A stretch of 64,000 bases of DNA from Ahaetulla prasina (lineage: Eukaryota; Chordata; Lepidosauria; Squamata; Colubridae), in the NCBI RefSeq assembly GCF_028640845.1, contig NC_080542.1:149667298-149731297 (forward strand), given 5' to 3'. Shown here one piece after another: positions 1 through 11,472 of this stretch (its first letter is position 1; every line of letters begins with the position of its first letter). Below the pieces are notes generated by a model that saw only the letters and a list, made by a program, of their open reading frames with translations, was not told the origin of the DNA and ran no database searches. Position numbers and translations under genes: made by a program.

Positions 1-124
1 GGTGGTGCCCCCTCTCTGTCTTTTGTGTCCCCTTGCCCACCCAGCAGAAATCTAGAACTAGAACTCCCTGGATGGAATACAGCTGCTGGTGCCAAAGCTG
101 AGCATGGCTTAGCTGGGAAGAGTC

Positions 125-1075
125 CCTCCTCCTCTCTTCCAGATTCTTTCTTTCTCTCTTCCTCCACTCCTCCCTTTTCCCTCCTTCCTTCCTCCCTACT
201 CCCTCCCACTCCTTTCTTTATCATTCCTCCCCCCTTTCTCTCCCTCCCTCCCCCTGCCTTCTTTCCTCCATCCTTTTCCTCTCTCCCACCGTTTTTCCTC
301 CCTTCCTCCTTTCTTTACCTCCCTCCCTTCCCTTCATTTCCTCCGTCCTCTGGTCTTTCTCCCCTTCCTCCCTCCTTCTGTCCTCCCTCATTTTTTCTGT
401 CCCTCCATCCTACACCCTTCCTCCTTCCCTCCCTCCATTTCCTCCCTCTCTCCCTTCATTCCTTTTCTTCTTTCCTGCCCTTCTTCCTTCATCCTTCCTT
501 CCTCCCTTTCCTCCTTATTTTGCTCCCTCCCTCCTTCATTCCTTCCTTTCGCCTCCACCTTATTTCCTTTTTTCTTCCCTCCCTCCCCTTCCTTCTTTCC
601 TCCCTCCCTCCCCTCATCTTTTTCCTCCCTCCCCTCCTCTCTTCTTCCCTCCTTCTTCTCTCCTGCCCTTCTTTCTTCTTCCTTTATCCTTCCTTCCTCC
701 CCTTTCCTCCTTTCCTCCTTCATCTCCTTTCTTTCTTTCCTCCCTCCCTTTTCCTCTCCCCTTCCCTCCTTCCTCCCTCCCTCTCCTTCCTTTCTTCCTC
801 TTTTTCATGTCCCTCTCTCTCCTCCTCCCTCCCTCCCCTCTTCCCTCCTTCTTTTTCTTCTTTCCTGCCCTTCTTTCTTCTTCCTTTATCCTTCCTTCCT
901 CCCTTTCCTATCTATTTTCCTCCTTTCCTCTGCTGTCTTTCCTCCCTCCCTCCCTTTTCCTCTCCCCTTCCCTCCTTCCTCCCTTCCTCCTTTTATGTCC
1001 CCCTCTCCTTCCCTTCTCCCCCCTCTCCTTCCCTTCTCCTTCCTCCCTCCCTCCTCTTCTCTTCCGTGTCTTAGG
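125..1075. repeat. Polypyrimidine low-complexity tract (TTCC/TCCC-rich)
   Basis: Nearly uninterrupted C and T on this strand, made of irregular TTCC, TCCC and CTTT blocks. The long open frames across it encode only Ser/Pro/Leu/Phe on this strand or Glu/Lys/Arg/Gly on the other, so they reflect composition and not genes. It lies just before the first exon-like segment of GIMAP gene A. Confidence 0.9.
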
Positions 1076-1149
1076 CCTGCCACCCGTTACCTGTCTAGGG
1101 ATAATCCTTTCAGAGCCGCTCCTAATTCCCATTTTCCCCAATTTTTCAG

Positions 1150-1177
1150 GCCGCAGCAAAGTGGGGAAGCTTAGCAG
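1150..1177 (+). CDS. Candidate short upstream exon of GIMAP gene A
   Basis: A 28-base segment follows a pyrimidine-rich acceptor (TTTTTCAG) and precedes a strong donor (GTAAGG at 1178). It is open in the frame that matches the main exon: it starts at a codon boundary and ends one base into a codon, as the phase-1 acceptor at 1881 needs. It has no ATG, so the start codon would lie further upstream. An equivalent 34-base segment occurs before GIMAP gene B. No transcript evidence. Confidence 0.45.
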
Positions 1178-1473
1178 GTAAGGAAACACAACCACAACAT
1201 ACACACACAAATGGCCCTAAAAAATAAAGAGGACCATCACGGGATCAAAATTCAAACGACTGCAAGGGTTCACTCAACACCAGGGGCAAGGTCCCTTCGG
1301 GAGGGGTGGGCGCTGCTTGAAAATCTGTGAAAACGGCCACTAAGGAAGGTGTGTTGCGAGTTGATTTTACACTCAAGTGAGGGAGGACTAGACAACCTCA
1401 CTTGGACCTCAAACGATGGCCTTCACTGGAAATCTAAGCTGAAATAAAACTACAGATATTTTGAGAATTTTGT

Positions 1474-1482
1474 TTCTATCTA

Positions 1483-1569
<87 letters not shown>

Positions 1570-1625
1570 ATTTCTCTCTCTCTCTCTCTCTCTAGCCATC
1601 CATCCACCCACCCACCCACCCATCA
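1474..1625. repeat. Compound microsatellite (ATCT)n-(TC)n-(CCCA)n
   Basis: About 95 bases of TCTA units (GATA on the other strand), then about 11 TC units, then CCAT/CCCA units. Pyrimidine-rich sequence continues to about 1800. The GATA form is the Bkm-type repeat first described from a snake. The segment lies in the presumed intron before the main exon of GIMAP gene A. Confidence 0.95.
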
Positions 1626-1881
1626 TTTATCTCTACCTCTCACTCACCTTATCCTCCTAGCTGTCTCTCACTCTATCTATCCATCATTCTCTTTCTTGCC
1701 CGCCCTCCCTCCCTCTATTCATCTGTCCACCTATCATCTCTCTCTAGCTATCGATCCATTCTCTCTCCCTCCCTCTGTCCCCCCCTCTCTCTCATCAACA
1801 GTTTAATACATGAACTGAGTTCCATTCAGCAGTGTAACTACACTCTGCCTAACTCTGTCGCCCCGTCTTCCAAACTCCCAG

Positions 1882-2654
1882 GGGATGATCCCGAACTCCG
1901 ACTCATCCTGGTCGGAAAGTCTGGCAGCGGGAAGAGCGCCACAGGCAACACCATCCTCGGGTGGAAGGAGTTTAAGTCCACGTTGACGGCAAGAACCACC
2001 ACCCTCACATGCCAAAGGCAGCAGGGTAGCTGGCAGGGCAGGTCGGTTTATGTGGTCGACACGCCAGACATGTTTGATTCTGAAGATTACAGTGAGAGAG
2101 TGCGGCGGGAGATCATGGCTTGCATTGACTTCTCCCGGCCTGGCCCCCACGCCCTGATCTTGGTGACCCAGGTGGGACGCTTCACTGCGGAAGACGCGGC
2201 TGCCGCAAAGTGCGTCCGGGATATCTTTGGAGCTGAATCCACCGGGCATACGATCGTCCTCTTCACCTGCAAGGAGGATCTGGGAAAGACCCCCCTGCAG
2301 GAGTATGTCACAGAGTCGGACAACAAGAACTTGCGGGAACTGATCCGGCAGTGCGGGAACCGCTTCTGCGGCTTCAACAACAAGGCCACAGGAACCGAGC
2401 GGGAGAGGCAGGTCTCGGAGCTGATGGAGACGGTGCAGAAAACCGTTTTCGAGAACGGCGGGAGATACTACATCAACCAGCTGTATTTGGAGACCAACCT
2501 GAGAGATGGGATTATCCAATTTTTCCTGGCAGAGAACCGAAAAGCCCGAAAAACAGCAGATAATGCTTTGAAGCAGAAAGAAAAGTTTTTCATTGCGGCA
2601 ATCATCATTGCCTGTTTCATAGTCTTCATATATGTTATAGTCAAAGTATCTTAA
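1882..2654 (+). CDS. GIMAP-family immune-associated GTPase, gene A, main exon
   Basis: GIMAP/IAN GTPases are septin-like GTP-binding proteins of lymphocytes that sit on intracellular membranes and affect cell survival. The exon encodes an intact P-loop (GKSGSGKS), the GIMAP signature ATGNTILG, a DTP G3 motif, the conserved RFTAED box, TCKEDL and the FNNKA box. About 20 hydrophobic residues at the extreme C terminus (IAAIIIACFIVFIYVIV) look like a tail anchor. The acceptor CAG at 1879-1881 matches in position and phase those of genes B and C, so I start the exon at 1882. The frame is also open upstream to about 1803, but no ATG in it precedes the P-loop. No frame damage is seen. It is divergent enough that I do not assign an orthologue number. 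Confidence 0.9.
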
Positions 2655-2736
2655 GTCTTCTTTCAGTTGACATCTTCGGGACAGATCTTCTGATTTGAAT
2701 GTGGGAAGGGGACTAGTCTATGTTTATGTAGATCAT

Positions 2737-2914
2737 CAGGGGACCCCAACCTTTTGGGCCCTGGGGACCAGTTCCATTTTCCTGCAGACCGAAGGAGGCG
2801 TGTTTTCATGTGCCATCTGCATCCCACGGATGGGGCTTCGTTTCTTTGCTTGGACCAGGTTCTAGCATGCCATGGACCAGTGCTGCTCCACGGCCCCAGG
2901 AACAGGGACCCTTG
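2737..2914. mobile_element. hAT/Charlie-like non-autonomous DNA element, degraded
   Basis: It starts CAGGGGACCCCAACC and ends near CAGGGACCCTTG, with the usual internal sequence CATGGACCAGTGCTGCTCC. The similar element at 21627-21787 has clearer inverted ends. No clean target duplication was identified here. Confidence 0.55.
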
Positions 2915-3108
2915 ATGTAAATGACCAGGTTCAATGTGAGGGAGGGGTCAAGGCTGACATGAGTCCCATCCTGCCAACCAGAGATCCATCCAACTTTCAA
3001 CTCTGCTGACTTTTCTCTCCCGCTAATTTAGTGCTGACTGTTAGTTGACCAGATTCTTCTGTGCTCATCCAAATAATAAATTGTACGTGCTGTAACTTTA
3101 CTATATAG

Positions 3109-3267
3109 TCTTGATCCTTTGCACCACACCATAACTTAACATGTGGTGTCAATCCTTTGCACCATGCCATAACATCACATATGGTCTCGATAATTTGTGC
3201 CATACCTTAACTTCACATCTGGTGTCAATCGTCTGTGCCATGCCGTAACTTAACATATGGTCTCAAT
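3109..3267. repeat. Minisatellite, ~38-bp unit, left part
   Basis: Four diverged units of about 37-39 bases, each with the pattern TTTGCACCACACCATAACTT followed by ATATGGTCTCAAT. The array stops at 3267 where a hAT element is inserted, and the same unit resumes at 14136. Confidence 0.8.
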
Positions 3268-3316
3268 CAGTGGTAGGTTTCAAATTTTTTTACTACTGGT
3301 TCTGTGGCTTGGTGGG
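3268..3316 (+). mobile_element. hAT-like element, left fragment (split by the retrovirus)
   Basis: It starts CAGTGGTAGGTTTC after the 8-base target copy GTCTCAAT (3260-3267). The remainder is at 13908-14135, ending GAAACCCACCTCTG and followed by the same 8 bases (14136-14143). The TIR start and 8-base duplication fit hAT. Confidence 0.8.
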
Positions 3317-4011
3317 TGTGGCTTTTCTCGCGGCCAGCGGGCTCGCCACGAGATCGTCCGGGCAATCCCCGCGCCGAACGGAGTGAGAACGAAGACACGG
3401 AGTCCAATTCTCCTCGGGTGAACGAGCCCCGAGCTAGCTCGAGACAATCCTTTTATATATATTAAGATTAGGGGTTAGAGGTGGGTTACAGAAGGTAAGC
3501 AACATGTGAACACGTGACTGCAAGCACATCCACAAGCCTATGATTTTGGGAGAAAGCTCGTAATTCTTGGGAGGAGTTTTACCATGAGGTGGTTCTTTGT
3601 TCTCTGCTTATTGCCTACCTGGTACAGCTGCATAGCAATCTACACAGACTATAAGGATATATAAAAATTTAATAAATAAATAAATAAATATCACTCCCAC
3701 ACGTGTCTAAGGCATTCTACAGTTCTTGAAACATCCTGGCTATAATTGTGTGGGGGAGCAACTTCTTTTGAAGCTCTGTGAAGTAAGCTTTATCAGAGAA
3801 GGAATGTTCTGTGTTGATACATTTACAGGCAAACATTGCAACCTTGACATCAAACAGATTTCTGCTTACATGATAGAAATTTGCCAGACCTACCTATGCT
3901 GATATTTTTGCACATAAGCAATTTCTCAAAACTTGTTCATGCTTATATTTGCACATAAGTAATTTTATAAACAATTTCATAAAGGGGTTCATATGGCATA
4001 ATATCGCAACA
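3317..4011 (-). mobile_element. 3' LTR of endogenous retrovirus
   Basis: A 695-base LTR bounded by TG and CA and nearly identical to 13223-13907. Compared with the other LTR it carries about 32 extra bases of (AATA)n-type sequence near 3660-3690, and it lacks about 25 bases near 3500. The provirus reads on the minus strand, since env lies next to this LTR and gag next to the other. Confidence 0.9.
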
Positions 4012-4034
4012 TCTCCTCTGTTTTTATTTTTTAG
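4012..4034 (-). other. Polypurine tract of the endogenous retrovirus
   Basis: On the minus strand this is a purine-rich run ending AACAGAGGAGA immediately before the 3' LTR, the expected position of the plus-strand primer. Confidence 0.65.
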
Positions 4035-4302
4035 GACCAGACAAATCAGTTGGTTTCATGTTGGTGTAAACACAAATATTAGCCATACTATCCTTGTCTA
4101 TTTCTTATTCGTCAACCAGGCAGAAATCATTAGGTGCAGTTCGGGTGTAATCATCTTTGAGTTCTTCAATGGCCAGTAAAGATAAACTTTTAGAAATTGT
4201 TCTAACAAAAATAGGTAAAATACAAGGTAAAATTATACATCCTAATGCAATTATACCAATTACAACTATAATAGCTTGTAAACCATATCAAAGTTAAGTC
4301 TC

Positions 4303-4509
4303 TTAGTTTATTCTTTGAGTCCTGTACAATGCCAGATGGTCAGCATAGAAGCAGCATTCTTCCTTTAAAACCACACACAATCCACCTTCTTGGAAGAAGA
4401 GAAGGTCAAAGGAGTGGTAGATGTCTCTTGTAGGAAGAAAAGAGTCAATTGCCGTCAATCTTTTGATGGTAGGGATGGATATGTTGACCAGGGACCCACA
4501 AGGTCTCAC
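4303..4509 (-). pseudogene. env: Endogenous retroviral env transmembrane-subunit remnant
   Basis: A short open stretch contains the conserved retroviral TM segment with a CX6CC cysteine motif (C-VVLKEE-CC) following a hydrophobic LDL-type stretch. This arrangement is typical of gamma-type envelopes whose surface and transmembrane subunits are disulphide-linked. Only this fragment is open, and no intact surface subunit, fusion peptide or membrane anchor can be followed in one frame. It lies about 300 bases before the 3' LTR, as expected for the end of env. The copy is broken and inactive. Confidence 0.8.
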
Positions 4510-5504
4510 TGTTGATTTGGATGTTTGCTGCTGACAGAAATCTCAAAATACAAATCCTTACATGAATACATAAAACAAGAAAGAATCAACTGTCTTAAAA
4601 AGTCTTTTGATCGTTACATGTTTAAAAGACATGAGAAGGGGTCCCCTCCTCCTCCCTTTCTGGGTGAAAAAAGGCATTGTTGGAGGATTAGGGAGGGGGC
4701 CAAGGGGGAATAGATAGCTTGCATGTAGAACTGAAAAAGAAACAACAAACATCAGCATTGAACAGATAAACTAGTACAATATATTCCCATATGAGAAGAG
4801 GTAGCTGGATTCAGGAAGGAGATGAACAGGTGAAATCATTTAAACAAAAGTACAGAGAAGAAAGAAAGTTGAACTCTGTTCTTCACCCTGTCTAGTTAGC
4901 CAGTCCATCCTGGAGGAAAAGTCATTTTTCTTCTTTCCAGCACTCCTAAAATTCATGCCCACACAAAAGCAGGGACAAAGAAAAGATGACACAACTAGGG
5001 GAGGGGGTTTACATACAAATCTCAGTTTTGTTCTTTTAACAAAGGTACTATGTGGAAGACAGAGAAAAAGACAAACAATGAACAAAAACCCAACTCCCAC
5101 CCTTTTTATTCATGTGTGGAAGTTGTTCACTAACAAAATCCATACTATCAAAATTTTCCAAAAACAAACCACATTATATCTTAGCAAAATCACCATCTGT
5201 CTTACTTTTCTAACTTCTTACTCCTAACTGTTAAAACCTTCTCAGCACTAATATCTGAACATCCTCCTAACACTCTCTTCACATCCTGTAACTTTCTAAC
5301 TTATCACATCCTATAATTTTCAAACTCATCTCTGAAATAGTTTCTAAAACAGGGCACATATTGTGCAGCTAAAAAAGAAAAATAAACAATACAAACAGCA
5401 AATAAGGGTTTAAGCTTTTGGGTGAGTCAGTTTATGTGGAAAACCTGAGTGCATTTTCCAAAAAACAAATTTAAGCTAAAAAAGCATTCATACATAAGAA
5501 GATA
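4510..5504 (-). other. Degenerate internal region of the endogenous retrovirus
   Basis: AT-rich sequence between the env remnant and a CR1 tail. I see no recognisable pol or env domain in any frame. It belongs to the provirus by position (between LTR and nested L1). Confidence 0.5.
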
Positions 5505-5600
5505 GCCATTTGTCTGAAATGCTGTAGGGTTTCCTGCCTGGGCAGGGGGTTGGACTAGAAGACCTCCAAGGATCCCTTCCAACTCTTATTATCTATGTTA
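5505..5600 (+). mobile_element. CR1 LINE 3' end fragment
   Basis: It carries the stereotyped CR1 3' terminus seen many times in this window: CTGCCTGGGCAGGGGGTTGG, then ACTAGAAGACCTCCAAGG and CCCTTCCAACTCTTATTATC. Confidence 0.8.
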
Positions 5601-6077
5601 ACAGCTTCAAAAATACAAAACTAAATGAAACATTTTTTAGTCAAATTCAGTGCTTTGAAAACATTTATAAAGGTATAGGTTTAATCAGGTAGTTTAAACC
5701 TCAAAAAGTTCCAGAAAAAAGAAGAATTAAAAATTAAAAGCAAAATCAAAATTGTATGCATGATTAAAAATTAAAATCAAAAGTGTTTTCAGGGTTGAAA
5801 ATTAAAATCAAAATTGTTTTCATGGTTAAAAAGAAATACATCTGCATAGTTTTTTTATTCAAAAAGTTTTACAAATTTTTTTTTTTCCCCTTTCCCCTCC
5901 TCCTCCCCCCTCCCTTCGCAACCCCCCTCCCCCCCCCGACTTCCCGGAACGAGCACAAGGTATAGTTAAAAGTAAAACAAACATATGCTAAAAAGTTTTC
6001 GTCCCAACTTAATTATACCCCTACAATCATCAATTCCTAACTTCCCCAAAACAATCAAAATAATACATCATAATCAT

Positions 6078-9000
6078 TCAAAACAGTCTGATAACTCTTA
6101 GTCTGATATCTCGTTGAATATAGTCAATCCATTTTTCCCATTCCTTTAAGTATCTTTCTTGCGTATTGTCTTTCAAAAAGGCTGATATCTTCGCCATCTC
6201 AGCCAAATTGGCAACTTTCAATATCCATTCTTGTATTGTTGGTACTTCTTTTTTCTTCCAATATTGTCCTATTAGTAATCTTGCTGCAGTTATTAGATTT
6301 AAAATCAATTTAGTCTCAATTACTGTACAATCCGTAATAATTCCCAACAAGAAAAATTGCGGCAGGAATTTTATCTTCTTTTCAGAACATTTTGTAAAAT
6401 CCACCAAATTTTTATCCAAAAGGCCTTTATGACCTTACAAGTCCACCAAATGTGAAAATATGTAGCGTCATCACAATTACATCTCCAACATTTTGCTTGC
6501 ATTTCTGGATACATACACGATAATTTTTTAGGATCTAGATGCCATCTATAAAACATTTTATAAAAATATTCCTCAGATTCTGTGCCTGCGTGAATTTAAC
6601 ATTTCTAACCCAAATTCTTTCCCACGTTTCCAATAATATTGGCTCCTGAAAATTTTGTGCCCACTTTATCATACAGTCCTTTACCAAGTCCCTTTCAGAA
6701 TCTATTTCAAGTAACACATTATACAATCTCTTTATATGCTCCTGAGACTGATTTCTAATTTGCTTTACCAAATTTCCCTCGTTCTGCTCTATACCAACTT
6801 TTGATCTCCCTACCATCTAGCATGTAATTGCTCATATTGAAACCAAGTATAATTTTTCCCTTCCTCTCTTAATACTTGCAGAGATTTTAACTGCAAATTA
6901 CCTCTTTCAGTATACAAAAGATCTTTATATGTAATCATTTCCTGCTTCTGTTCTATGTTTATATTTTCTACTGTATGTCTAGGACATGCCCATATAGGAA
7001 CCTTATAATTTAGTTTATAAGAGTATTTTTCCAAACACATGAAGGGCATTTCTTAGCACATGATTTTTAAAGGCCTTATCCACTTTTTGTCATAAATTAA
7101 ATATGCATGCCATCCATATAACAAATCATAACCTTCTATATTCAAAATTCTGTCCTCTGTTAAATTAAACCAATCACTTATTGCAGAGAGAGCAGCTGCT
7201 TCATAATATAATTTAAAATTAGGCATTTTAAACCTCCCTTTCCGAGAATCTTGAATTATTTTCATTTTAACCCTAGCTTTTTTACCTTCCCATATAAATT
7301 TGTTAATTCCCTTCTGCCATTCCTCAAGATTCTTATCTTTCTTAATTATTGGTATCATCTGAAAGAGGAATAAAAATCTAGGTAAAACATTCATTTTAAT
7401 AGCAGCAAATCTCCCAGCAAAGATAATTGCAATTTTTCCAAACAATCAACTCCTTCTGAACTTTTTGCCATAAAACCTCATAGTTATTCTTATACAATTT
7501 CACATTTGATGACGTAATATAAACCCCTAAATACTTAACCTTCTTTACAATTTCAAATCCTGTTACTTCCTCTAGTTTTTCTTTCTGTTGTCTGGCCATA
7601 TTTTTTATTATCACTTTTGTCTTTTTCTGATTTACCTTAAACCCTGAGACATTCCCATATTGATCAATTATTTCCAACAAAGATTTACTAGAATTTATAG
7701 GGTTTGTTAAAGTAATCACCAAATCATCTGCAAAAGCTCTTAACTTATATTCATACTGTCTAACTCTAATTCCTCTATCTCCTTTACTTCGTATTTTATC
7801 CAATAATGGTTCTAGAGTTAAAATAAACAATAATGGTGATAAAGGACATCCCTGTCTTGTTCCTTTCGCAATCTTAAAAGGTTCTGTTAAGCTACCATTG
7901 ATTATAATCTGTGCTGTTTGCTCTCCATAAATTGCCCTAATTATTCTTAAAAAACCATCTCCAAATTGCATCTTTTCTATTAATTTAAATAAAAAATCCC
8001 AATGCAATCGATCAAAAGCTTTCTCTGCATCGAGAAAAATAAATGCTGCTGGAATAAAATTTTTCTTTTCTAAGTACTCCAGTAAATTAATAATCTGCCT
8101 AACATTATTCCTCATCTGTCTCCCTTTTATAAATCCAGATTGATCATTATGAATTCTTCGCTGCAGAATCAACATTAATCTATTAGCTATTATTTTAACA
8201 AAAATCTTATAATCATTATTTAAAAGTGAGATTGGCCTATAATTCCCAGGTTTAGAACAATCCTGTTCCTCTTTTGGTATCAATGAAATAAAAGAGGTTC
8301 TCCATGAGGGGGGAATTCCCCCTCCTAGTTGTATCTGATTAAATAATTCCTTAAGTGGACCTAACATCTCATCCTGTAAATTCCTATAATAACTAACTGT
8401 AAGCCCATCCGTACCAGGAGTTTTCCGCATTTTTAATTGTTTAATTACCAAAATAATTTCTTCCGAGGTTATAGGCCGATTCAATTCATCCGTTTGTTCT
8501 AAAGTTAAATTTTTAACCTTATATTCCTTCAAATACTTATCAATATCCCTATTCGATATATTATCTTTAAGATATAAATTTGTATAATATTCTAAAAAAG
8601 CTTTTTTAATTTTATCCTGTTGATATCTCTCTTTACCTTTGTATTCTATTTTTTCTATAGTACGTTGTTTTTGGCTTTTCCTTAAAGTGTATGCTAACCA
8701 CCTACCAGGTCTATCTGCGTTACATAAAGTATTATGTTTGGCATATTGTATATTTGTTGCCACCTGATCAGCCATTATCATATTAAATTGATTCTGTAGT
8801 AACTTTATTGCATCTTTAAGTTTTTGATCATGTGGGTTATGTATTAATAATTGTTGTTTCTTATAGATTTCCTCTTCTAAATACCTACGCTGTCTTTGTT
8901 GCTTATTTCTCTGTCTATTATTAAGATATATTAATACACCTCTCATAAAAGCTTTACTGCAGTCCCAAACCATTTCTATCGATGTTTCATTATTCAAATT

Positions 9001-9811
9001 ATAATCAAAAAATTCTTTCATCTGCTTTTTACATTGATTTACATTATCCTGATATCTAAACAAATTTTCATTTAATCTCCAAGTTCTTCTACCCTCTTTT
9101 CCATATTGCAATTCCATCCAAACAGGACTATGATCAGACAAACATCTTGGAAATATCTTAGTTTTCTTCACCCTAAAAAGCAAATCATTAGAAATTAAAA
9201 TAAAATCAATACGTGAGAAGGATTGATGCCTATCAGAGAAAAAAGTATAGTCTCTTTCCTCCAGATTCCACAGTCTCCATACATCTCTTAACTCAAAATC
9301 TTCTATCATATCAAAAAAGGATTTAGGCAGCTTTGCATGTGCAGGTATCTTCTTGGAAGAAGTTCTCTTGTCCTTTCGTGTATCTATTACTCCATTCCAA
9401 TCGCCCAATATAATACACGATTTATAATCCCATAGGATCAACTTATCATATAACATTCTATAAAATTTTTCTTGTTGCTGGTTGGGTGCATATATACCAA
9501 GCAAGAGAGTCCTTTTTGTTTCTATTGTAAGTTCAATAGCAATATATCTTCCATAAATATCTGCCTCTATTAACTTGGCTGGTATATCTTTTCTCAAATA
9601 AACCACTATGCCATGTTTTTTCTCCAAAGCTGAAGCAACAAAATGTTTACCTAACTTTGAGTTTATTAGGTACTTTTGATCTGATAATTTAATATGCTTC
9701 TGGTAAGCAAATAACATCATGTTTAAATTGTTTCAAATAATGAAATATTTTTCTTCTCTTCTGAGCTGAGTTCAAACCATTGACATTCCAAGTCAAGATT
9801 TTATTTGCCAT
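6078..9811 (-). pseudogene. L1 ORF2 (endonuclease-reverse transcriptase), frameshifted
   Basis: It would encode the protein that nicks target DNA and copies L1 RNA. The ATG at 9811 opens with the endonuclease start (WNVNGLNS), shifts frame near 9700, then stays open for 774 codons to 7396. That stretch has endonuclease motifs GDWN and SDHSPV, RT motifs ending in FADD (7723-7734), and GTRQGCPLSPLLF. Downstream the same protein continues in five more overlapping frame segments (7445-7053, 7049-6810, 6816-6535, 6556-6371, 6419-6078), which include the C-terminal Cys/His segment (CWRC...YFHIWWTC). The ATG overlaps the end of ORF1 by 11 bases. Confidence 0.92.
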
Positions 9812-10886
9812 TACTGGGCTGCTGAAGCCTTTGGGCAATCAACTGAAGATCGTCCTCCCGTATCTTCGGCCGTGCTCCTCCCACCGCTTCTGTAACAGAG
9901 TCCTGAACTTTACTTTGAGTTTGTTGCTCCTTTTCTTTACGCTTAAGGGCTCCCCTCGTCAGTCTTTGTTCTTGTGGTTGTTCCTCTGATGGTAACATCA
10001 CTGGAATCACCTCAGCTTCCACACCCATTTGAGTCTCTTGAATTCTTTTTTCTATTATTTCTATTTCAAATTTCAGCACTGTAGAAAGAAAATCTTTGGC
10101 CTTAAGCACTGTGTCAATACGATATCTTCTTCCCTGATAATACACTGTCAAGCCAACTGGAACCTCCCATCTAAATTGAATCTGGTATTTCTTAAGTTCT
10201 TGTGTAAAAAATGTAAAGTCTTTTCTATCCCTTAACATCTTGGGAGGGATCTCTTTCAAAACCTTCAACTCCTGTTCCCCTATTTTCAAGTTTTTCTGAA
10301 AAGCAACTTGCAAAATTTGATTCCTCACTGTTCTTTTCAAAAAATAAACCACGATGTCTCTAGGAAGTTTCTTTTGCCTAGCAATCCAAGAATTAACTCT
10401 ATAAATTTTGTCAATTTGATAAGCAACCTCTTGTGGATCAAGTTCAATAAATTCAGCCAGAGCTTCTGATAAAATTTTTTTTAAATCTTCCCCTTTGTCT
10501 TCATTCAAACCTCTAATTCTCAGAGCTCCTTCCATCATTCTATACTGCATCACCACCACTTGATCTTCATTTTTATCCAATTTGATTTGCATTCCCCCCA
10601 TTCTATTTTCTATTTGTTGATTTGACTGAACAATTTCTTGCACCTCCTCCTCCACCACCTCCAGTCTTTTTGCCAAACCTTGAAAAGCCATTAAGATATC
10701 TTCTCTTATTTTTTTATTATTCTCTTTTATTTCTTCTCTTATTTTCTCATTATTATCCATAATCTCCTTAAACCTTTCTTCAGACACTCTCCCTTGCTCT
10801 TTAATCAGATCTTCTAAAGCTGGTTCAGAACCCCTTCTGCCCCCAGTCTTAGGTGGTTTAGTAGCCATTTCAGTTTTAAAATTCAC
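9801..10886 (-). CDS. L1 ORF1 RNA-binding protein
   Basis: 361 codons, uninterrupted. The N-terminal third is a heptad-rich coiled coil (roughly residues 35-125, rich in Glu, Lys, Ile). An RRM-like and a C-terminal nucleic-acid-binding part follow, with conserved ALRIRGLNE and PRDIVVYFL stretches. L1 ORF1p trimers coat L1 RNA and act as chaperones in retrotransposition. The stop at 9801-9803 lies 11 bases beyond the ORF2 start, so the two overlap. Intact ORF1 next to broken ORF2 indicates a fairly recent but dead copy. Confidence 0.9.
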   Translation of the reverse strand: MNFKTEMATKPPKTGGRRGSEPALEDLIKEQGRVSEERFKEIMDNNEKIREEIKENNKKIREDILMAFQGLAKRLEVVEEEVQEIVQSNQQIENRMGGMQIKLDKNEDQVVVMQYRMMEGALRIRGLNEDKGEDLKKILSEALAEFIELDPQEVAYQIDKIYRVNSWIARQKKLPRDIVVYFLKRTVRNQILQVAFQKNLKIGEQELKVLKEIPPKMLRDRKDFTFFTQELKKYQIQFRWEVPVGLTVYYQGRRYRIDTVLKAKDFLSTVLKFEIEIIEKRIQETQMGVEAEVIPVMLPSEEQPQEQRLTRGALKRKEKEQQTQSKVQDSVTEAVGGARPKIREDDLQLIAQRLQQPSNGK

Positions 10887-11472
10887 AAAATATAAGTCTA
10901 GAAACTTCTCTTCTCCCCTTTAAGTATAGGAGAGCTCAGTTCACTTCATTAAAATCCACACATAACATTTCTTATCTTCTTAGTTGCACAGACTGTTTAA
11001 AATCCATTCGTCATTTTCACTCCCGTTCAGGCGCCATCTTAGAGTCAATTAGAACAAAGAAAAAATTTTTTTCTCTTTTTTAGAAAGTAGAAGTCAGGAA
11101 ATCAAAAATACTTGCAATCCAATAATCGTCCGCTTGCACTCATTCCGTCTGCTTAAAGAGATCCATAAAGATAAGACAATTAGCAGAGATGGACACCTTC
11201 TTCTTTTCCTGCTTTTGCAGACACGCACTGAAGTCGGAGATGGCAGAAATATTTATGGGACCCATCGACCCTTCGAAGCTCTGCTTAATTAAAACAAAGC
11301 CTCTGGGGAGGTCTACCAACATTCCTGCGCTCTTATCTTTCCTCTTTCATCCAGAGAAAAAGATTAAAGCCGGCTTTTCCTGGCTTTTACGATGTTCAGT
11401 GCGGAGCCCCTTTAATTAGGGCTCAGCGAAGAGGTGGAGCCACCCGGAAGCCCCACATCTGCATAGTTTTTT

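Larger units (their letters stand above)
5857..11454 (-). mobile_element. Full-length L1 LINE with 18-bp target duplication
   Basis: Both edges are defined by the same 18 bases, ACATCTGCATAGTTTTTT, at 5838-5855 (one further T follows) and 11455-11472. On the minus strand the element starts GGGGCTTCCGGGTGGC, has a ~570-base 5' UTR (10887-11454), ORF1, ORF2 and a 3' UTR with a G-rich polypurine run (about 5885-5945), and ends ...GAATAAAAAAA. It is inserted in the internal region of the retrovirus. ORF1 is open but ORF2 has several frameshifts, so it is complete in length but not competent. Confidence 0.93.

Noticed and set aside
25..1181. Long open frames on both strands (up to 349 codons)
   Set aside because: They lie in a pure pyrimidine/purine tract; the residue content is only Ser/Pro/Leu/Phe or Glu/Lys/Arg/Gly, as composition predicts.
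1803..2519. 238-codon frame opposite GIMAP A (and similar frames opposite B and C)
   Set aside because: Antisense shadows of conserved GTPase codons; no family resemblance of their own.
3109..3267. Regular ~38-bp repeats considered as a CRISPR-like array
   Set aside because: Units are contiguous and diverged without spacers, in a vertebrate context; a minisatellite.
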